DNA of 64,000 bases, from contig NZ_JRMV01000281.1 in assembly GCF_000758755.1 (NCBI RefSeq), forward strand, positions 357,981-421,980, read 5' to 3'. This DNA comes from Actinomyces sp. S6-Spd3. GTDB lineage: Bacteria > Actinomycetota > Actinomycetes > Actinomycetales > Actinomycetaceae. Below the pieces are notes generated by a model. The model did no database searches and was not told the DNA's origin. It saw only the letters and a program-made list of their open reading frames with translations. The position numbers were made by a program, and so were the translations under genes. Of this stretch, positions 24,393 through 33,016 are shown piece after piece (positions within the stretch are counted from its first letter, which is position 1; each line of letters starts with the position of its first letter).

Positions 24393-25937
24393 ATGAGTAC
24401 AGCAGCACCAACTGCAAAACGACGCACGCGCGATACATGGACCAGTCAAACTGGTTTCCTACTGGCAGCAATCGGTTCCGCGATTGGTTTGGGCAATATT
24501 TGGCGATTCCCTGGTGTTGCCTACACCAACGGCGGAGGAGCATTCCTTGTTCCTTACCTTGTTGCCCTGCTTTTTGCCGGTATCCCGATCCTGTGGCTTG
24601 AATACGCCGTGGGCCACAAGTTCCGTGGAACGCCACCGTGGGCATTTCGTCGTATGAGCGTCAAGGGTGAATTCCTTGGCTGGTTCTGTGTCTTTATTTG
24701 TTTCGTCATCATCACCTACTACGCCGCTGTTGTCGCGTGGTCGAGTAGCTACGTTGTTTATTCGATCAACGAGGCCTGGGGAAACGATTCGAAGACCTTC
24801 TTCCTTTCGTCCTTCCTTGGAACCGTGGGATCCAAGGAATTTTCGTGGACGCCGGTCCTAGCTGTTTCTGTGCCGCTCCTCCTTGTGTGGGTGTGCATCC
24901 TGCTGATTGTCTCCTTCGGCGTCTCCAAGGGCGTTGAGAAGGCGAACAAGGTCTTCCTTCCCTTGCTTGTCGTCCTCTTCTTGGCACTCGTTGTGCGCGC
25001 ACTTTTCCTTCCCGGTGCGCTTGAAGGGCTCAACGCTTTCTTCACACCAAATTGGAGTGCCTTGACCGATTCCAAGGTGTGGATTGAAGCATTCGCGCAA
25101 ATCTTCTTCTCGCTCTCCGTCGGCTTCGGCATCATGCTGACCTACGCCTCGTACCTCAAGAAGAAGTCGAACGTGACCGGCACCGCTCTGGTCGCGGGAT
25201 TTGCAAACTCTTCCTTTGAGATTCTTGCAGGTATCGGCGTCTTCTCAGCCCTTGGCTTCATGGCTCACACGCAAGGAGTTGCGGTTTCTGAACTTCAGGG
25301 ACTGAGGGGTCCGATCCTGTCCTTCGTAACATTCCCGAAGATTATTTCGATGATGCCCGGTGGGCCTCTCTTCGGTGTTCTCTTCTTCTCCTCACTTGTC
25401 TTGGCGGGTATCACCTCCTTGCTCTCGCTGCTTCAGGTCGTTTCGGGCGCACTCCAGGACAAGTTCGCGATGCAACCAATTAAGGCCTCGCTGGTCATGG
25501 GAATCCCGGCAACGGTGATTTCACTGGCACTGTTCGGCACCCGTTCAGGACTCAACACACTCGATATCGTCGATAACTTCATCAACAACGTCGGTGTCGT
25601 TGGTTGCGCGGTCGCAATGACGCTGTTCACTGCCCTTGTTCGTCCGCGTCTGGCGGGGCTGCGCAGACACCTCAATTCCGTTTCTGCCCCGGCGATCCCG
25701 CCCGTTTGGGATTTTCTGGTTGGAATCGTTATTCCCGCCGTTCTCACATTCATGCTCATTTCTTCACTGATTAAGAGCTTGCGAAATGGGTACGACGAAT
25801 ACGCGACCTACTTAGTGACGATCTTCGGATGGGGATCGGTGGCAATTGCCCTCATCGCCTCTGCGATTCTCACTCTTGTTCCCTGGTCGCATCCTCAGCG
25901 CACCTCGACAACCCCCACTGATCAGGAGATGGCATGA
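24393..25937 (+). CDS. metP: Sodium-dependent methionine/alanine importer, large subunit (NSS family)
   Basis: 514 aa, twelve predicted helices of the neurotransmitter:sodium symporter family. The sodium/substrate site region GFLLAAIGSAIGLGNIWRFP lies near residue 26. The next gene encodes a MetS-type small subunit, which points to MetP rather than a generic NSS transporter; MetPS of Corynebacterium imports methionine and alanine. AAGGAAACG precedes the ATG, and TATAAG lies upstream. It fits the methionine theme of metFE in this window. Confidence 0.88.
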   Translation: MSTAAPTAKRRTRDTWTSQTGFLLAAIGSAIGLGNIWRFPGVAYTNGGGAFLVPYLVALLFAGIPILWLEYAVGHKFRGTPPWAFRRMSVKGEFLGWFCVFICFVIITYYAAVVAWSSSYVVYSINEAWGNDSKTFFLSSFLGTVGSKEFSWTPVLAVSVPLLLVWVCILLIVSFGVSKGVEKANKVFLPLLVVLFLALVVRALFLPGALEGLNAFFTPNWSALTDSKVWIEAFAQIFFSLSVGFGIMLTYASYLKKKSNVTGTALVAGFANSSFEILAGIGVFSALGFMAHTQGVAVSELQGLRGPILSFVTFPKIISMMPGGPLFGVLFFSSLVLAGITSLLSLLQVVSGALQDKFAMQPIKASLVMGIPATVISLALFGTRSGLNTLDIVDNFINNVGVVGCAVAMTLFTALVRPRLAGLRRHLNSVSAPAIPPVWDFLVGIVIPAVLTFMLISSLIKSLRNGYDEYATYLVTIFGWGSVAIALIASAILTLVPWSHPQRTSTTPTDQEMA

Positions 25938-26086
25938 ACGCCGTTGCTATTATCATGATGCTCGTCACCGTGCTTTTGGTGTGGGGAGGACTTGTTGCTT
26001 CACTCGTGATGCTTCGACTCCTGCCGACTCCTGGCGAGGACGAGGCTGAAACAACCGCTCCTGTTACGGAGCCCAACTCACGATAG
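25934..26086 (+). CDS. metS: Methionine/alanine importer small subunit MetS
   Basis: A 50-aa protein, easily missed by gene callers. Residues 5-30 form one hydrophobic helix (VAIIMMLVTVLLVWGGLVA), followed by MLRLLPTPGEDE and a short polar tail. This is the layout of the MetS small subunit required by MetP. Its ATG overlaps the metP stop (ATGA), so the two are coupled. Confidence 0.85.
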   Translation: MNAVAIIMMLVTVLLVWGGLVASLVMLRLLPTPGEDEAETTAPVTEPNSR

Positions 26087-26094
26087 GGGATAGC

Positions 26095-26856
26095 GTGCGC
26101 CTCGTAGCTTTCGACCTTGATGACACATTGGCTCCTTCGAAGTCCGCGCTTCCATCTGCGATGGCTCAGCAACTACGCGCACTTTTAGATGTCGTTCCTG
26201 TGTGTGTCATTTCAGGTGGGGAGTTCGGCCAATTTCGCGCACAGTTGCTGGAGAATCTGGACGCAACTTCCGAGCAGCTCTCGAAACTTCACCTCATGCC
26301 AACCTGCGGTACGCGTTACTATCGCTGGAATGCAGATCACTCCAACTGGGATCAGGTCTATGCGAATGATCTGAGTCAGGACGAACGCGAGCGTGCAATC
26401 AAGTCGCTACGCCTGCGCGCTCATGAACAGGGAGTGTGGGAAGCACAGCCATGGGGCGAGATCATCGAAGACCGAGGATCACAGATCACTTTTTCTGCCC
26501 TTGGCCAGCAGGCTCCTCTCGAGGCGAAACGCGCATGGGATCCTAGCGGAGACAAAAAACGTAAGCTGCGGGACGCTGTTGCTTTGGACGTTCCCGATCT
26601 TGAAGTGCGTGCAGGCGGTTCAACGTCGGTCGATATCACCCGCCGTGGAATCGACAAAGCCTATGGAATGGCAAAGCTTGTTGAGATGACGGGGATTGCC
26701 CCACAGGACATGCTCTTCATTGGCGATCGCCTTGACGAGGCAGGCAACGACTATCCGGTTAAGGCCGCAGGGTATCCAACGCGTCCTGTTTCCGGCTGGG
26801 AAGAGTGCGTCGACGTTATTGCTCAGATCGTTTCTGAGCTTTCTGAGCGAGCTTAG
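26095..26856 (+). CDS. HAD-IIB family hydrolase
   Basis: 253 aa. Motif I is AFDLDDTLAPSKS (D7, D9), motif II SGGEFGQF region, motif III Lys in RGIDKAYGMAKL and motif IV FIGDRLDEAGNDYP. The cap and overall length match the HAD-IIB sugar-phosphatase/phosphomannomutase-like group. It should dephosphorylate or isomerise a sugar phosphate; the substrate cannot be read from sequence. GTG at 26095, nine bases after metS, suggesting readthrough from metPS. It ends four bases into the opposing methyltransferase gene. Confidence 0.85.
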   Translation: MRLVAFDLDDTLAPSKSALPSAMAQQLRALLDVVPVCVISGGEFGQFRAQLLENLDATSEQLSKLHLMPTCGTRYYRWNADHSNWDQVYANDLSQDERERAIKSLRLRAHEQGVWEAQPWGEIIEDRGSQITFSALGQQAPLEAKRAWDPSGDKKRKLRDAVALDVPDLEVRAGGSTSVDITRRGIDKAYGMAKLVEMTGIAPQDMLFIGDRLDEAGNDYPVKAAGYPTRPVSGWEECVDVIAQIVSELSERA

Positions 26857-27713
26857 TTCCCAATTGTGCGTGTTGCCCACAGGGCAACCGCACTTGCTGC
26901 TGCGACGTTGAGTGAATCAACCCCACCCATCATGGGAATTCGAACAACGTAATCAGTCTGGGCAAGTGTGCTCTTTTTGAGGCCGTCCCCCTCGGTGCCC
27001 ATGATGAGTGCGAGACGTGCGTCTGGTGCGGTCATCGCCGGCATCGTGATGAATTCGTCGAGGCTTACAGAATCATCACTCAATGCAAGAGAAGCAAGGG
27101 TAAAGCCTGCGGCGTGTAATTCATCTTTTGCCGGCCACTTGTCGAGTCTGGTCCATGGAACTTGAAACACGGTCCCCATGGATACTCGTACTGAGCGCCT
27201 GTACAAAGGATCTGCACACTGCGGCGTGACGAGCACGGCATCGGCGCCCAAAGCAGCAGCACTTCGGAAAGCCGCGCCGACGTTCGTATGATCGACCAGG
27301 TCTTCCAAGATCAGCACACGCTTGGGGCCTTCTCCCAAGGAACTCAGCAGCTCAGTGACGGCTTGGAGCTCAGGGCGTTGCATTGCCGCGAGCGCTCCGC
27401 GGTGGAGGTGAAATCCCGTAATCGATTCGAGTAGCTCTTCAGGAGCGATAAAGACGGGAGTGCCGCCGCCGTCGGCTGCGCCGAGGAAGTGTTCAAGAAG
27501 TGGCTCAAGATCGGGGAGCCAACGGGGTGCCATCATCAAGGACCGTGGGCGATGTCCTGCCTCAAGAGCGCGAATGATGACGTTCGTGGATTCTGCCATG
27601 TATAAGCCGCGCTCAACTTCCAGACTTTTACGCAGGTTGACGTCCGTCATGGAGGTGTAATCGGCAAGACGAGGGTCATCTGGTGCGGATAGGGCTGTCA
27701 GTTCAATGAGCAT
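26853..27713 (-). CDS. TrmH/SpoU-type RNA 2'-O-methyltransferase
   Basis: 286 aa with an N-terminal substrate-binding domain and a C-terminal SPOUT knot. The three SpoU motifs are LEDLVDHTNVGAAFRSAAAL, LIMGTEGDGL and IPMMGGVDSLNVAAASAVAL. It methylates a ribose in rRNA or tRNA using S-adenosylmethionine. The target is not predictable from sequence. Convergent with the HAD gene, with overlapping stops. Confidence 0.9.
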   Translation of the reverse strand: MLIELTALSAPDDPRLADYTSMTDVNLRKSLEVERGLYMAESTNVIIRALEAGHRPRSLMMAPRWLPDLEPLLEHFLGAADGGGTPVFIAPEELLESITGFHLHRGALAAMQRPELQAVTELLSSLGEGPKRVLILEDLVDHTNVGAAFRSAAALGADAVLVTPQCADPLYRRSVRVSMGTVFQVPWTRLDKWPAKDELHAAGFTLASLALSDDSVSLDEFITMPAMTAPDARLALIMGTEGDGLKKSTLAQTDYVVRIPMMGGVDSLNVAAASAVALWATRTIGN

Positions 27714-27744
27714 TCCTTCATTGTGCCACGCCTGCTAGTTCGCA

Positions 27745-28260
27745 TCAGTCCCACCATAGCCACCAACCGGGACCGTGAGCCTCGTCCATACACGCGATCG
27801 GTTCGCATTCGTCCGGCCTGCAATAGCCATCGAATCCCAATCGCTCTTGAAGGCGTTCCCACACACCATCTTCGTAGATCAGTGCCCAGGGAGAGTCCTG
27901 ATAGTCGCGAGCTGAGGAGTCCTCGATGTACACGGAATCGATGCTCATTCGTTCATCCCATCGCGGAGAAAGAACCAGATAACCTCCGAGGAGTACATGC
28001 GAATCGGCGAATGCTGCCTCAAAGAACAAATCGAGCGGCGGTGCATTGTTTTGACGATCTGCAAGGTTATCAACGGGGAGAAGTGGGCGTACTTCCTGTG
28101 CGATACGTCCGTTTACACCCGAAAAACGTGCAAAGTCTGCACAGATGCTGGGGGAGTCAACATAGGGACGCATGAGTTGCAAAATGCCATTGTCTTCGAT
28201 CCAACCGGAAGCTCCGTACAGGCCGCTCGTTGGTAGTGACGCAAGAGAATGGGATGCCAT
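27745..28260 (-). CDS. Hypothetical protein
   Basis: 171 aa from an ATG preceded by GAAAGGACC. It has no signal peptide or membrane segment and is rich in Asp, Trp and Tyr, with the C-terminus WWLWWD. I recognise no domain. An upstream in-frame start (28335) would read through the ribosome site and is unlikely. The gene is 32 bp past the start of the methyltransferase on the same strand and may be its upstream operon partner. Confidence 0.6.
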   Translation of the reverse strand: MASHSLASLPTSGLYGASGWIEDNGILQLMRPYVDSPSICADFARFSGVNGRIAQEVRPLLPVDNLADRQNNAPPLDLFFEAAFADSHVLLGGYLVLSPRWDERMSIDSVYIEDSSARDYQDSPWALIYEDGVWERLQERLGFDGYCRPDECEPIACMDEAHGPGWWLWWD

Positions 28261-28337
28261 CGGAAAGGTCCTTTCGTGAAGAGTGATGGCATCAGTCTGC
28301 GCTTGCGCACAACTGCGCTGCGGAGCGCTGAACAAAC

Positions 28338-28377
28338 CTGTGGAAAACGCCGATAGGAGTGCAGGCTGTGGATAAAA
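28338..28377 (-). repeat. Bipartite DnaA-box-like repeat, copy 2
   Basis: On the minus strand: TTTTATCCACAG (containing TTATCCACA, a perfect DnaA box), a 10-bp spacer and the 18-mer TATCGGCGTTTTCCACAG. The 18-mer is identical to 9628-9645 and the spacer has the same length. It lies between the hypothetical gene and DUF3043. Confidence 0.7.
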
Positions 28378-28378
28378 C

Positions 28379-28410
28379 TGGTGGGTATCAGCAACAGCTG
28401 ATACCCACCA
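28379..28410 (-). terminator. Terminator after the DUF3043 gene
   Basis: 14-bp perfect stem (28379-28392 with 28397-28410) and an AACA loop (TGTT as transcribed), followed on the minus strand by GTTTTATCC. The repeat copy 2 begins directly after it. Confidence 0.85.
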
Positions 28411-28430
28411 CTCAAAAACCTAGATGTCGG

Positions 28431-29048
28431 TTACCTCGTTGGGAACTGCCCACGAGCAACCTGCGGGCGAGGCGAACGCCATGGGCGAAGCATAATTGCC
28501 CGCGAAAAAACATAGAACCACATACGGGGCGGGATCTTTTCACGCGGGTGAACTTCACCAAGCCTGCGCTTAATCTTCCGCCAGACCATCGTGGACTCAA
28601 CGATGGCAATCAAGAACAGTCCGTACATGATCAGCATGACGATGAAGAGTGCGCGCTGAGCAAGATCTGAAGTTGACGAGAAGAACGACACCGCGAAGAA
28701 GACGACAAAAAAGACGATCATCACAGGAAACACGAATTCTGATGCCGAGCGACGAGCGTCGATCCAGTCGCGGGTAAAACGCTTGACTGTGCCCTTGTCA
28801 CGCAAAGGCATGTAGCGTTCATCGCCGGTAACCAAGGCTTCTTGCTCGAGGCGGTCGCGTTCAGCTCGCATGGCACGTGCGCGCTCACGTGCAGCCTTCT
28901 TTGCTGCTTTACGATCAGCGACGATCAAGGAGTGATCATTACGGGCCTGCGCAGCCTTGCGCGTAGGAGTCGGACCGCTCTTTGTACGGTCACTCGCAGC
29001 GCGAGTTTGAGGCGTTTCTTCGGGTTCTGACTTCTTTGAACTCAACAC
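28431..29048 (-). CDS. DUF3043 membrane protein
   Basis: 205 aa from a GTG. A charged N-terminal half rich in Lys, Arg and Ala (KAAKKAARERARAMRAERDR) is followed by TRDWIDARRSASEFVFP and two hydrophobic helices. A basic C-terminal tail ends the protein. This is the layout of the actinobacterial DUF3043 family, function unknown. The start is uncertain; a frame extends to 29087 but the extra residues look non-coding. Confidence 0.8.
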   Translation of the reverse strand: MLSSKKSEPEETPQTRAASDRTKSGPTPTRKAAQARNDHSLIVADRKAAKKAARERARAMRAERDRLEQEALVTGDERYMPLRDKGTVKRFTRDWIDARRSASEFVFPVMIVFFVVFFAVSFFSSTSDLAQRALFIVMLIMYGLFLIAIVESTMVWRKIKRRLGEVHPREKIPPRMWFYVFSRAIMLRPWRSPRPQVARGQFPTR

Positions 29049-29146
29049 GCTTCTAAGGGTAATAGATAGCAGAGTCGATCGGCACATTGACCAGGCCTTA
29101 ACCGCGCACTGATACAGGTCGTCTCAGAAGCGATACGCTTGGATAC

Positions 29147-30499
29147 ATGGCTATTGACGAACTTCGTGAGCGCCTCGACGCGCTCTTCCCACAATTGGTC
29201 GACGAGCTTTCACAGCTTGTTGCAATTCCTTCGGTTTCTTCCGATCCCTCTCACAACGCTGACGTTGAACGCTCGGCTGAACATATTCGTTCTCGTTTCG
29301 AGGCACTGGGTCTGGATGCCCAGATTCATTCCGTCACCACTCCTGAGGGAGTACAGGGCAAGCCCGCAATTCTTGCACGCTCTGCACATATTGAGGGTGC
29401 CCCCACGGTTTTGCTCTACGCGCACCATGATGTCCAGCCCACGGGCGACCTTGCACGTTGGCACTCTGATCCTTGGAAGACGGTCGTCAAGGGCGATCGT
29501 ATTTATGGTCGCGGCACGTCAGATGACGGCGCAGGTGTCATCGTTCACCTTGGTTCTTTGTCTCTCCTGGGCAAGGAGCTGAGCGCGAACGTCGTCGTGT
29601 ACATCGAAGGCGAAGAAGAGATCGGTTCGCCCTCCTTCACTCACTTCCTTGAGACCTACCGTGATCAGCTCGAGGCAGACGTCATTATCGTCACCGATTC
29701 TGACAACTGGAAGGTTGGAGAACCCGCAGTAACGACCAGCTTGCGGGGTAATTGCGCATTTACCGTTGACCTGACGATTGCCGATCACGCGGTTCACTCG
29801 GGAATGTTCGGCGGCCCAATGATCGATGCTGCCACCTGTGCTGCTCTGCTCGTTTCCTCCCTCTACGACAAGGACGGAAATATCGTTGTTGAGGGGCTGG
29901 GCGGCGACGACCACGCCGAGGTGGATTGGCCCGAAGACGAATTCCGGGCAGCTAGCGGAATGCTCGATCAGGTGCGCCTGGCCGGAAGCGGTGATTTGGC
30001 AGCACGTACGTGGACAAAGCCTTCGGTGTCACTGATCGGATTCGATACGACTTCGGTTGCGAACTCCTCCAATACGATCATTCCTCATGTTCGTTTCCGT
30101 CTGTCGATGCGCACAGTGCCCGGCGTGGACCCGCGTCAAGCAATGGAAGCGATCGAGAAGCACTTGCTTGAGCATGCGCCCTTCGGTGCTCGCGTGGAGA
30201 TTTCTGATCGAGATCTTGGCCCCGGCTACCTTGCCGACGTCGATTCTCCGGTTTCTCATGTCGTCAAGCAGGCCCTCACTGATGCCTGGGGCGTTCAGGC
30301 CGTCAATATTGGTGTTGGCGGTTCGATTCCCTTCATTTCGGAGTTCCAAGAGACCTTCCCCCACGCGCAGGTCGTTGTCACTGGCGTTGAGGATCCTCTG
30401 ACAAACGCGCACTCCGAGGACGAGTCTCAGTCGCTCTCTGACCTGAAAGCTGCTGTGCTCGCCGAGGCCTTGGTGCTCACACGCTTGGCGCGCAAGTAA
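29147..30499 (+). CDS. M20 family metallodipeptidase
   Basis: 450 aa cytoplasmic di-zinc peptidase. Metal ligands are seen in LLYAHHDVQP (His), YGRGTSDDGAG (Asp), EGEEEIGSPSF (catalytic Glu and Glu ligand) and VTDSDNW. The dimerisation domain spans roughly residues 205-330. It should cleave dipeptides; related actinobacterial proteins are annotated dipeptidase/carboxypeptidase. ATG lies seven bases after TACGCT (29134-29139), a leaderless start. The next gene begins directly after its stop codon. Confidence 0.93.
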   Translation: MAIDELRERLDALFPQLVDELSQLVAIPSVSSDPSHNADVERSAEHIRSRFEALGLDAQIHSVTTPEGVQGKPAILARSAHIEGAPTVLLYAHHDVQPTGDLARWHSDPWKTVVKGDRIYGRGTSDDGAGVIVHLGSLSLLGKELSANVVVYIEGEEEIGSPSFTHFLETYRDQLEADVIIVTDSDNWKVGEPAVTTSLRGNCAFTVDLTIADHAVHSGMFGGPMIDAATCAALLVSSLYDKDGNIVVEGLGGDDHAEVDWPEDEFRAASGMLDQVRLAGSGDLAARTWTKPSVSLIGFDTTSVANSSNTIIPHVRFRLSMRTVPGVDPRQAMEAIEKHLLEHAPFGARVEISDRDLGPGYLADVDSPVSHVVKQALTDAWGVQAVNIGVGGSIPFISEFQETFPHAQVVVTGVEDPLTNAHSEDESQSLSDLKAAVLAEALVLTRLARK

Positions 30500-31453
30500 G
30501 TGGGTCGAGTCTTAATTTCGGGGCATTGGGGAGGGGATCGTAATCCTCTCCCCATCCTCGATTTACTTGCGCGGGGTTTTCAATCCCTTGCGCCGACTTG
30601 GCAGATGCAATGTGCCCCCTTTGGCCCTGGGCGCGCCTTTGTCGAGGCCATGCGTTCCCACGCGGGTATTGCAGTGCTTTCAACTGCCGAGGAGGCGGAC
30701 CTAAGAGTTTTAGGCGCGCGCTATCGCGACGCGATTCTTGCAGGAAAGACTCCTGTTTTGGAAGGTGGGCATCTCGCGCATACCGACGGGGGAGTCGCCT
30801 TTCTCGAGGGGCTTTCAGGGCTCAGTCGCGCGGATTATTCTGACTTCGACCGTTGGTTTTTCTCCGCGATCGAGCAGTCACGAGTATTGTGCAGGCGCGG
30901 CGATTTCTACGCTGCTTTTTCGAGTGCGAGGCCTCTCTTTGGTCCCTCGTCGACGCTTGCTCTTAATCCCGACCTGAGCCTGCGAAGCGATGCGGATGCG
31001 GACTTTAATCGCCAATGGATGCGCCTCTTGCACCAAGTTGCACAACCGTATCTTCCCCTTCAAGGCCAGCCGGCCTCGTTAGTGGAGCCGGGGCGGATCG
31101 CAGGATCAGGGGCAAGCGGGGGAGCAGGTGCTGTGATCTCAGCGTTGGGAGGAAGGCTGATCTCTGATGGGGATTTCCTTGCCTACCATACGCATCTTCA
31201 ATCCCTTCTTGCTGAGGTCGACCTCGTGATCATTCTTGAGCCCGAACTGCACTCTCCGCTCCTTGCTGAGTCGACGCTTCCAACGCTTACCGAGGCCGCG
31301 GCACATTTTGCGCTTCCCGTTCTCGCAGTTGCTCGGAGTTCATCGCTTTCAGCTCATGAGCGAGCCGAATGGGGCATCCATGGAGTGTTAACTGACGAAA
31401 ATGAGGATTTTGAAGCTCTTGGCCAGCGAGCGGCGCGAACATGGGCGAATTAA
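30500..31453 (+). CDS. Glycerate-kinase-like protein, probably degenerate
   Basis: 317 aa. The order of elements follows the GlxK/GarK glycerate kinase fold: an N-terminal region with GRAFVEAM, a central AGSGASGGAGAVISALGGRL like the glycine-rich loop, and VDLVIILEPELHSPLLAEST. In active enzymes the last element reads like DLVITGEGRLDxQ; here the Gly-Glu-Gly-Arg-Leu-Asp signature is replaced, so catalysis may be lost. GTG start directly abuts the dipeptidase stop. Assignment rests on remote resemblance. Confidence 0.55.
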   Translation: MGRVLISGHWGGDRNPLPILDLLARGFQSLAPTWQMQCAPFGPGRAFVEAMRSHAGIAVLSTAEEADLRVLGARYRDAILAGKTPVLEGGHLAHTDGGVAFLEGLSGLSRADYSDFDRWFFSAIEQSRVLCRRGDFYAAFSSARPLFGPSSTLALNPDLSLRSDADADFNRQWMRLLHQVAQPYLPLQGQPASLVEPGRIAGSGASGGAGAVISALGGRLISDGDFLAYHTHLQSLLAEVDLVIILEPELHSPLLAESTLPTLTEAAAHFALPVLAVARSSSLSAHERAEWGIHGVLTDENEDFEALGQRAARTWAN

Positions 31454-31496
31454 ATGAGGCCTCGCTCTCAGCTTAGAAAATGGCGTCAATCCATGA

Positions 31497-31511
31497 CTAG
31501 CCGTAGGCTAG
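31497..31511. promoter_or_regulatory. 15-bp palindrome CTAGCC-GTA-GGCTAG upstream of erpA
   Basis: Perfect inverted repeat 37 bp before the erpA start, overlapping the likely promoter. Candidate binding site of an unidentified regulator. Confidence 0.4.
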
Positions 31512-31547
31512 AACCATTACTGCAAACCCAACACATGAAGGAGCAGC

Positions 31548-31901
31548 ATGTCTGAGAACACCACTGAGACTGCAACCCACGAGGTCATCTTGACTGATGT
31601 CGCCGCACAGAAGGTCAAGAGCCTTCTCGAGCAGGAAGGCCGCGATGACCTTCGCCTGCGCGTCGCGGTCCAACCCGGAGGCTGTTCCGGACTCATCTAT
31701 CAGCTCTACTTTGATGATCGTTTGCTTGATGGTGATGCCGTTCGCGATTTCGACGGCGTTGAGGTTGTCGTTGACCGCATGAGCGTTCCCTACCTGGCGG
31801 GAGCAACGATCGACTTCTCTGACACCATCGAACGTCAGGGATTCACCATTGACAACCCCAATGCGCAGAACACCTGCGCATGCGGCGAATCTTTCGCCTG
31901 A
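31548..31901 (+). CDS. erpA: Iron-sulfur cluster carrier/insertion protein (HesB/IscA/ErpA family)
   Basis: 117 aa A-type carrier. The three cluster-binding cysteines are C46 (QPGGCSGLIY), C110 and C112 (NTCACGESF). It delivers Fe-S clusters to target enzymes in the cytoplasm. GAAGGAG precedes the ATG. An FKBP lipoprotein gene starts 10 bp downstream on the same strand. Confidence 0.93.
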   Translation: MSENTTETATHEVILTDVAAQKVKSLLEQEGRDDLRLRVAVQPGGCSGLIYQLYFDDRLLDGDAVRDFDGVEVVVDRMSVPYLAGATIDFSDTIERQGFTIDNPNAQNTCACGESFA

Positions 31902-31911
31902 TCGGAGAAAA

Positions 31912-32883
31912 GTGAAGAAGCTTTCTGTTTTCGGTGCCCTGCTACTGAGCTGCACTCTTGCGCTGAGTGCCTGCTCGGGGCAAGCCAAGAACTCCCAATC
32001 GGCCTCGGCGAGTGCTTCAACAAGCGCGTCTTCGTCGGCTTCATCTTCAGCAGGTGCGCCGAAGGTTGATCGCTCCGGTCAAGGAAATTTCCCGGAGGTT
32101 ACCGGGGGATTCGGTGAAAAGCCGGAAATTAAGGCCGGATCAGGATCGGTTGGTGACGCCATTCTGGTGAAAACCCTGCACCAGGGTAATGGCGCGACTG
32201 TCGGCTTGGATGACATCGTTCAGGTGAACTACGCGGGCGCTCTTTTCAAGGATGGAACGGTCTTTGACTCTTCCTTCGCTGATGGACGCACCCCGATTGC
32301 CTTCAGTCTGAATCAGGTTATTAAGGGCTGGAAGTACGGCCTTGCTGAAGCACACGTCGGTGACCGCGTTGAACTCGTTATTCCGTCACAGTGGGGATAC
32401 GGAGCTAAAGGTGCAGGTTCGTCGATTCCGCCAAACGCTGATTTGGTCTTCGTCGTCGATATCTTGGGTACTGTTAATCCCTCAGACACTTCGGCATTGA
32501 CCAAGGCAACACCTACTGGAAATGAACTTCCCGCAGGTATTACCGTGACCGGCGACTTGGGAAGCGAACCGAAGATCACTTTCGGTGTAAGTGCCCCCAC
32601 TGCAGACGCCAAGATCGTCATCGCGGAAGGCAAGGGCGAGAAGGTCACTATCGGCTCAACCGTTGTTTACCAGGCAGTCGGCGCCACTTTCGGTGCCGAT
32701 AGCAAGACTCAATCCAGTTGGAGCGAGGCTGGCGGTCAAGTCACGACTGTTGCGCAGGGGAACCAGCTCGTCGACTTCACCGCTGGTTCACGTGTACTTC
32801 TTGTCGGCGCAGGAAACACAGCTCAAGGCGCGGCTTCTCAGGCAGTTGTCGTGGATATTATCGCGGTGATTCCCGCGAAGTAA
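31912..32883 (+). CDS. FKBP-type peptidyl-prolyl isomerase lipoprotein
   Basis: 323 aa. Signal peptide with lipobox LSAC (Cys21), then a Ser/Ala linker. The FKBP domain is at about residues 75-185: GLDDIVQVNYAGALFKDGTV, FDSSF, QVIKGWKYGLAEAHVGDRVE, IPSQWGYG, SSIPPNADLVFVVDIL. The C-terminal ~120 residues look like a second, degenerate FKBP-like domain. It should help fold secreted proteins at the outer face of the membrane. GTG at 31912 follows CGGAGAAAA. Confidence 0.9.
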   Translation: MKKLSVFGALLLSCTLALSACSGQAKNSQSASASASTSASSSASSSAGAPKVDRSGQGNFPEVTGGFGEKPEIKAGSGSVGDAILVKTLHQGNGATVGLDDIVQVNYAGALFKDGTVFDSSFADGRTPIAFSLNQVIKGWKYGLAEAHVGDRVELVIPSQWGYGAKGAGSSIPPNADLVFVVDILGTVNPSDTSALTKATPTGNELPAGITVTGDLGSEPKITFGVSAPTADAKIVIAEGKGEKVTIGSTVVYQAVGATFGADSKTQSSWSEAGGQVTTVAQGNQLVDFTAGSRVLLVGAGNTAQGAASQAVVVDIIAVIPAK

Positions 32884-32923
32884 TTTTTCGCGGCAAAGGC
32901 CGCCTGTCGCCTGAAAACAGAGC

Positions 32924-32955
32924 AAGTGGGGAGTTGGAAAACCAACTCCCCACTT
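32924..32955 (+). terminator. Hairpin after the FKBP gene
   Basis: 14-bp perfect stem AAGTGGGGAGTTGG/CCAACTCCCCACTT with an AAAA loop, without a U-tract. Confidence 0.7.
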
Positions 32956-33016
32956 CCGCATTCAAAAGTGGTTAGAATACCCTGAGTAACGATTTCTTAG
33001 CGTTGAGGAGCGCATC

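Noticed and set aside
28338-28377. Possible replication origin because of a perfect DnaA box
   Set aside because: Only two boxes, no AT-rich unwinding region and no dnaA, dnaN or rpmH nearby. Treated as a dispersed repeat.
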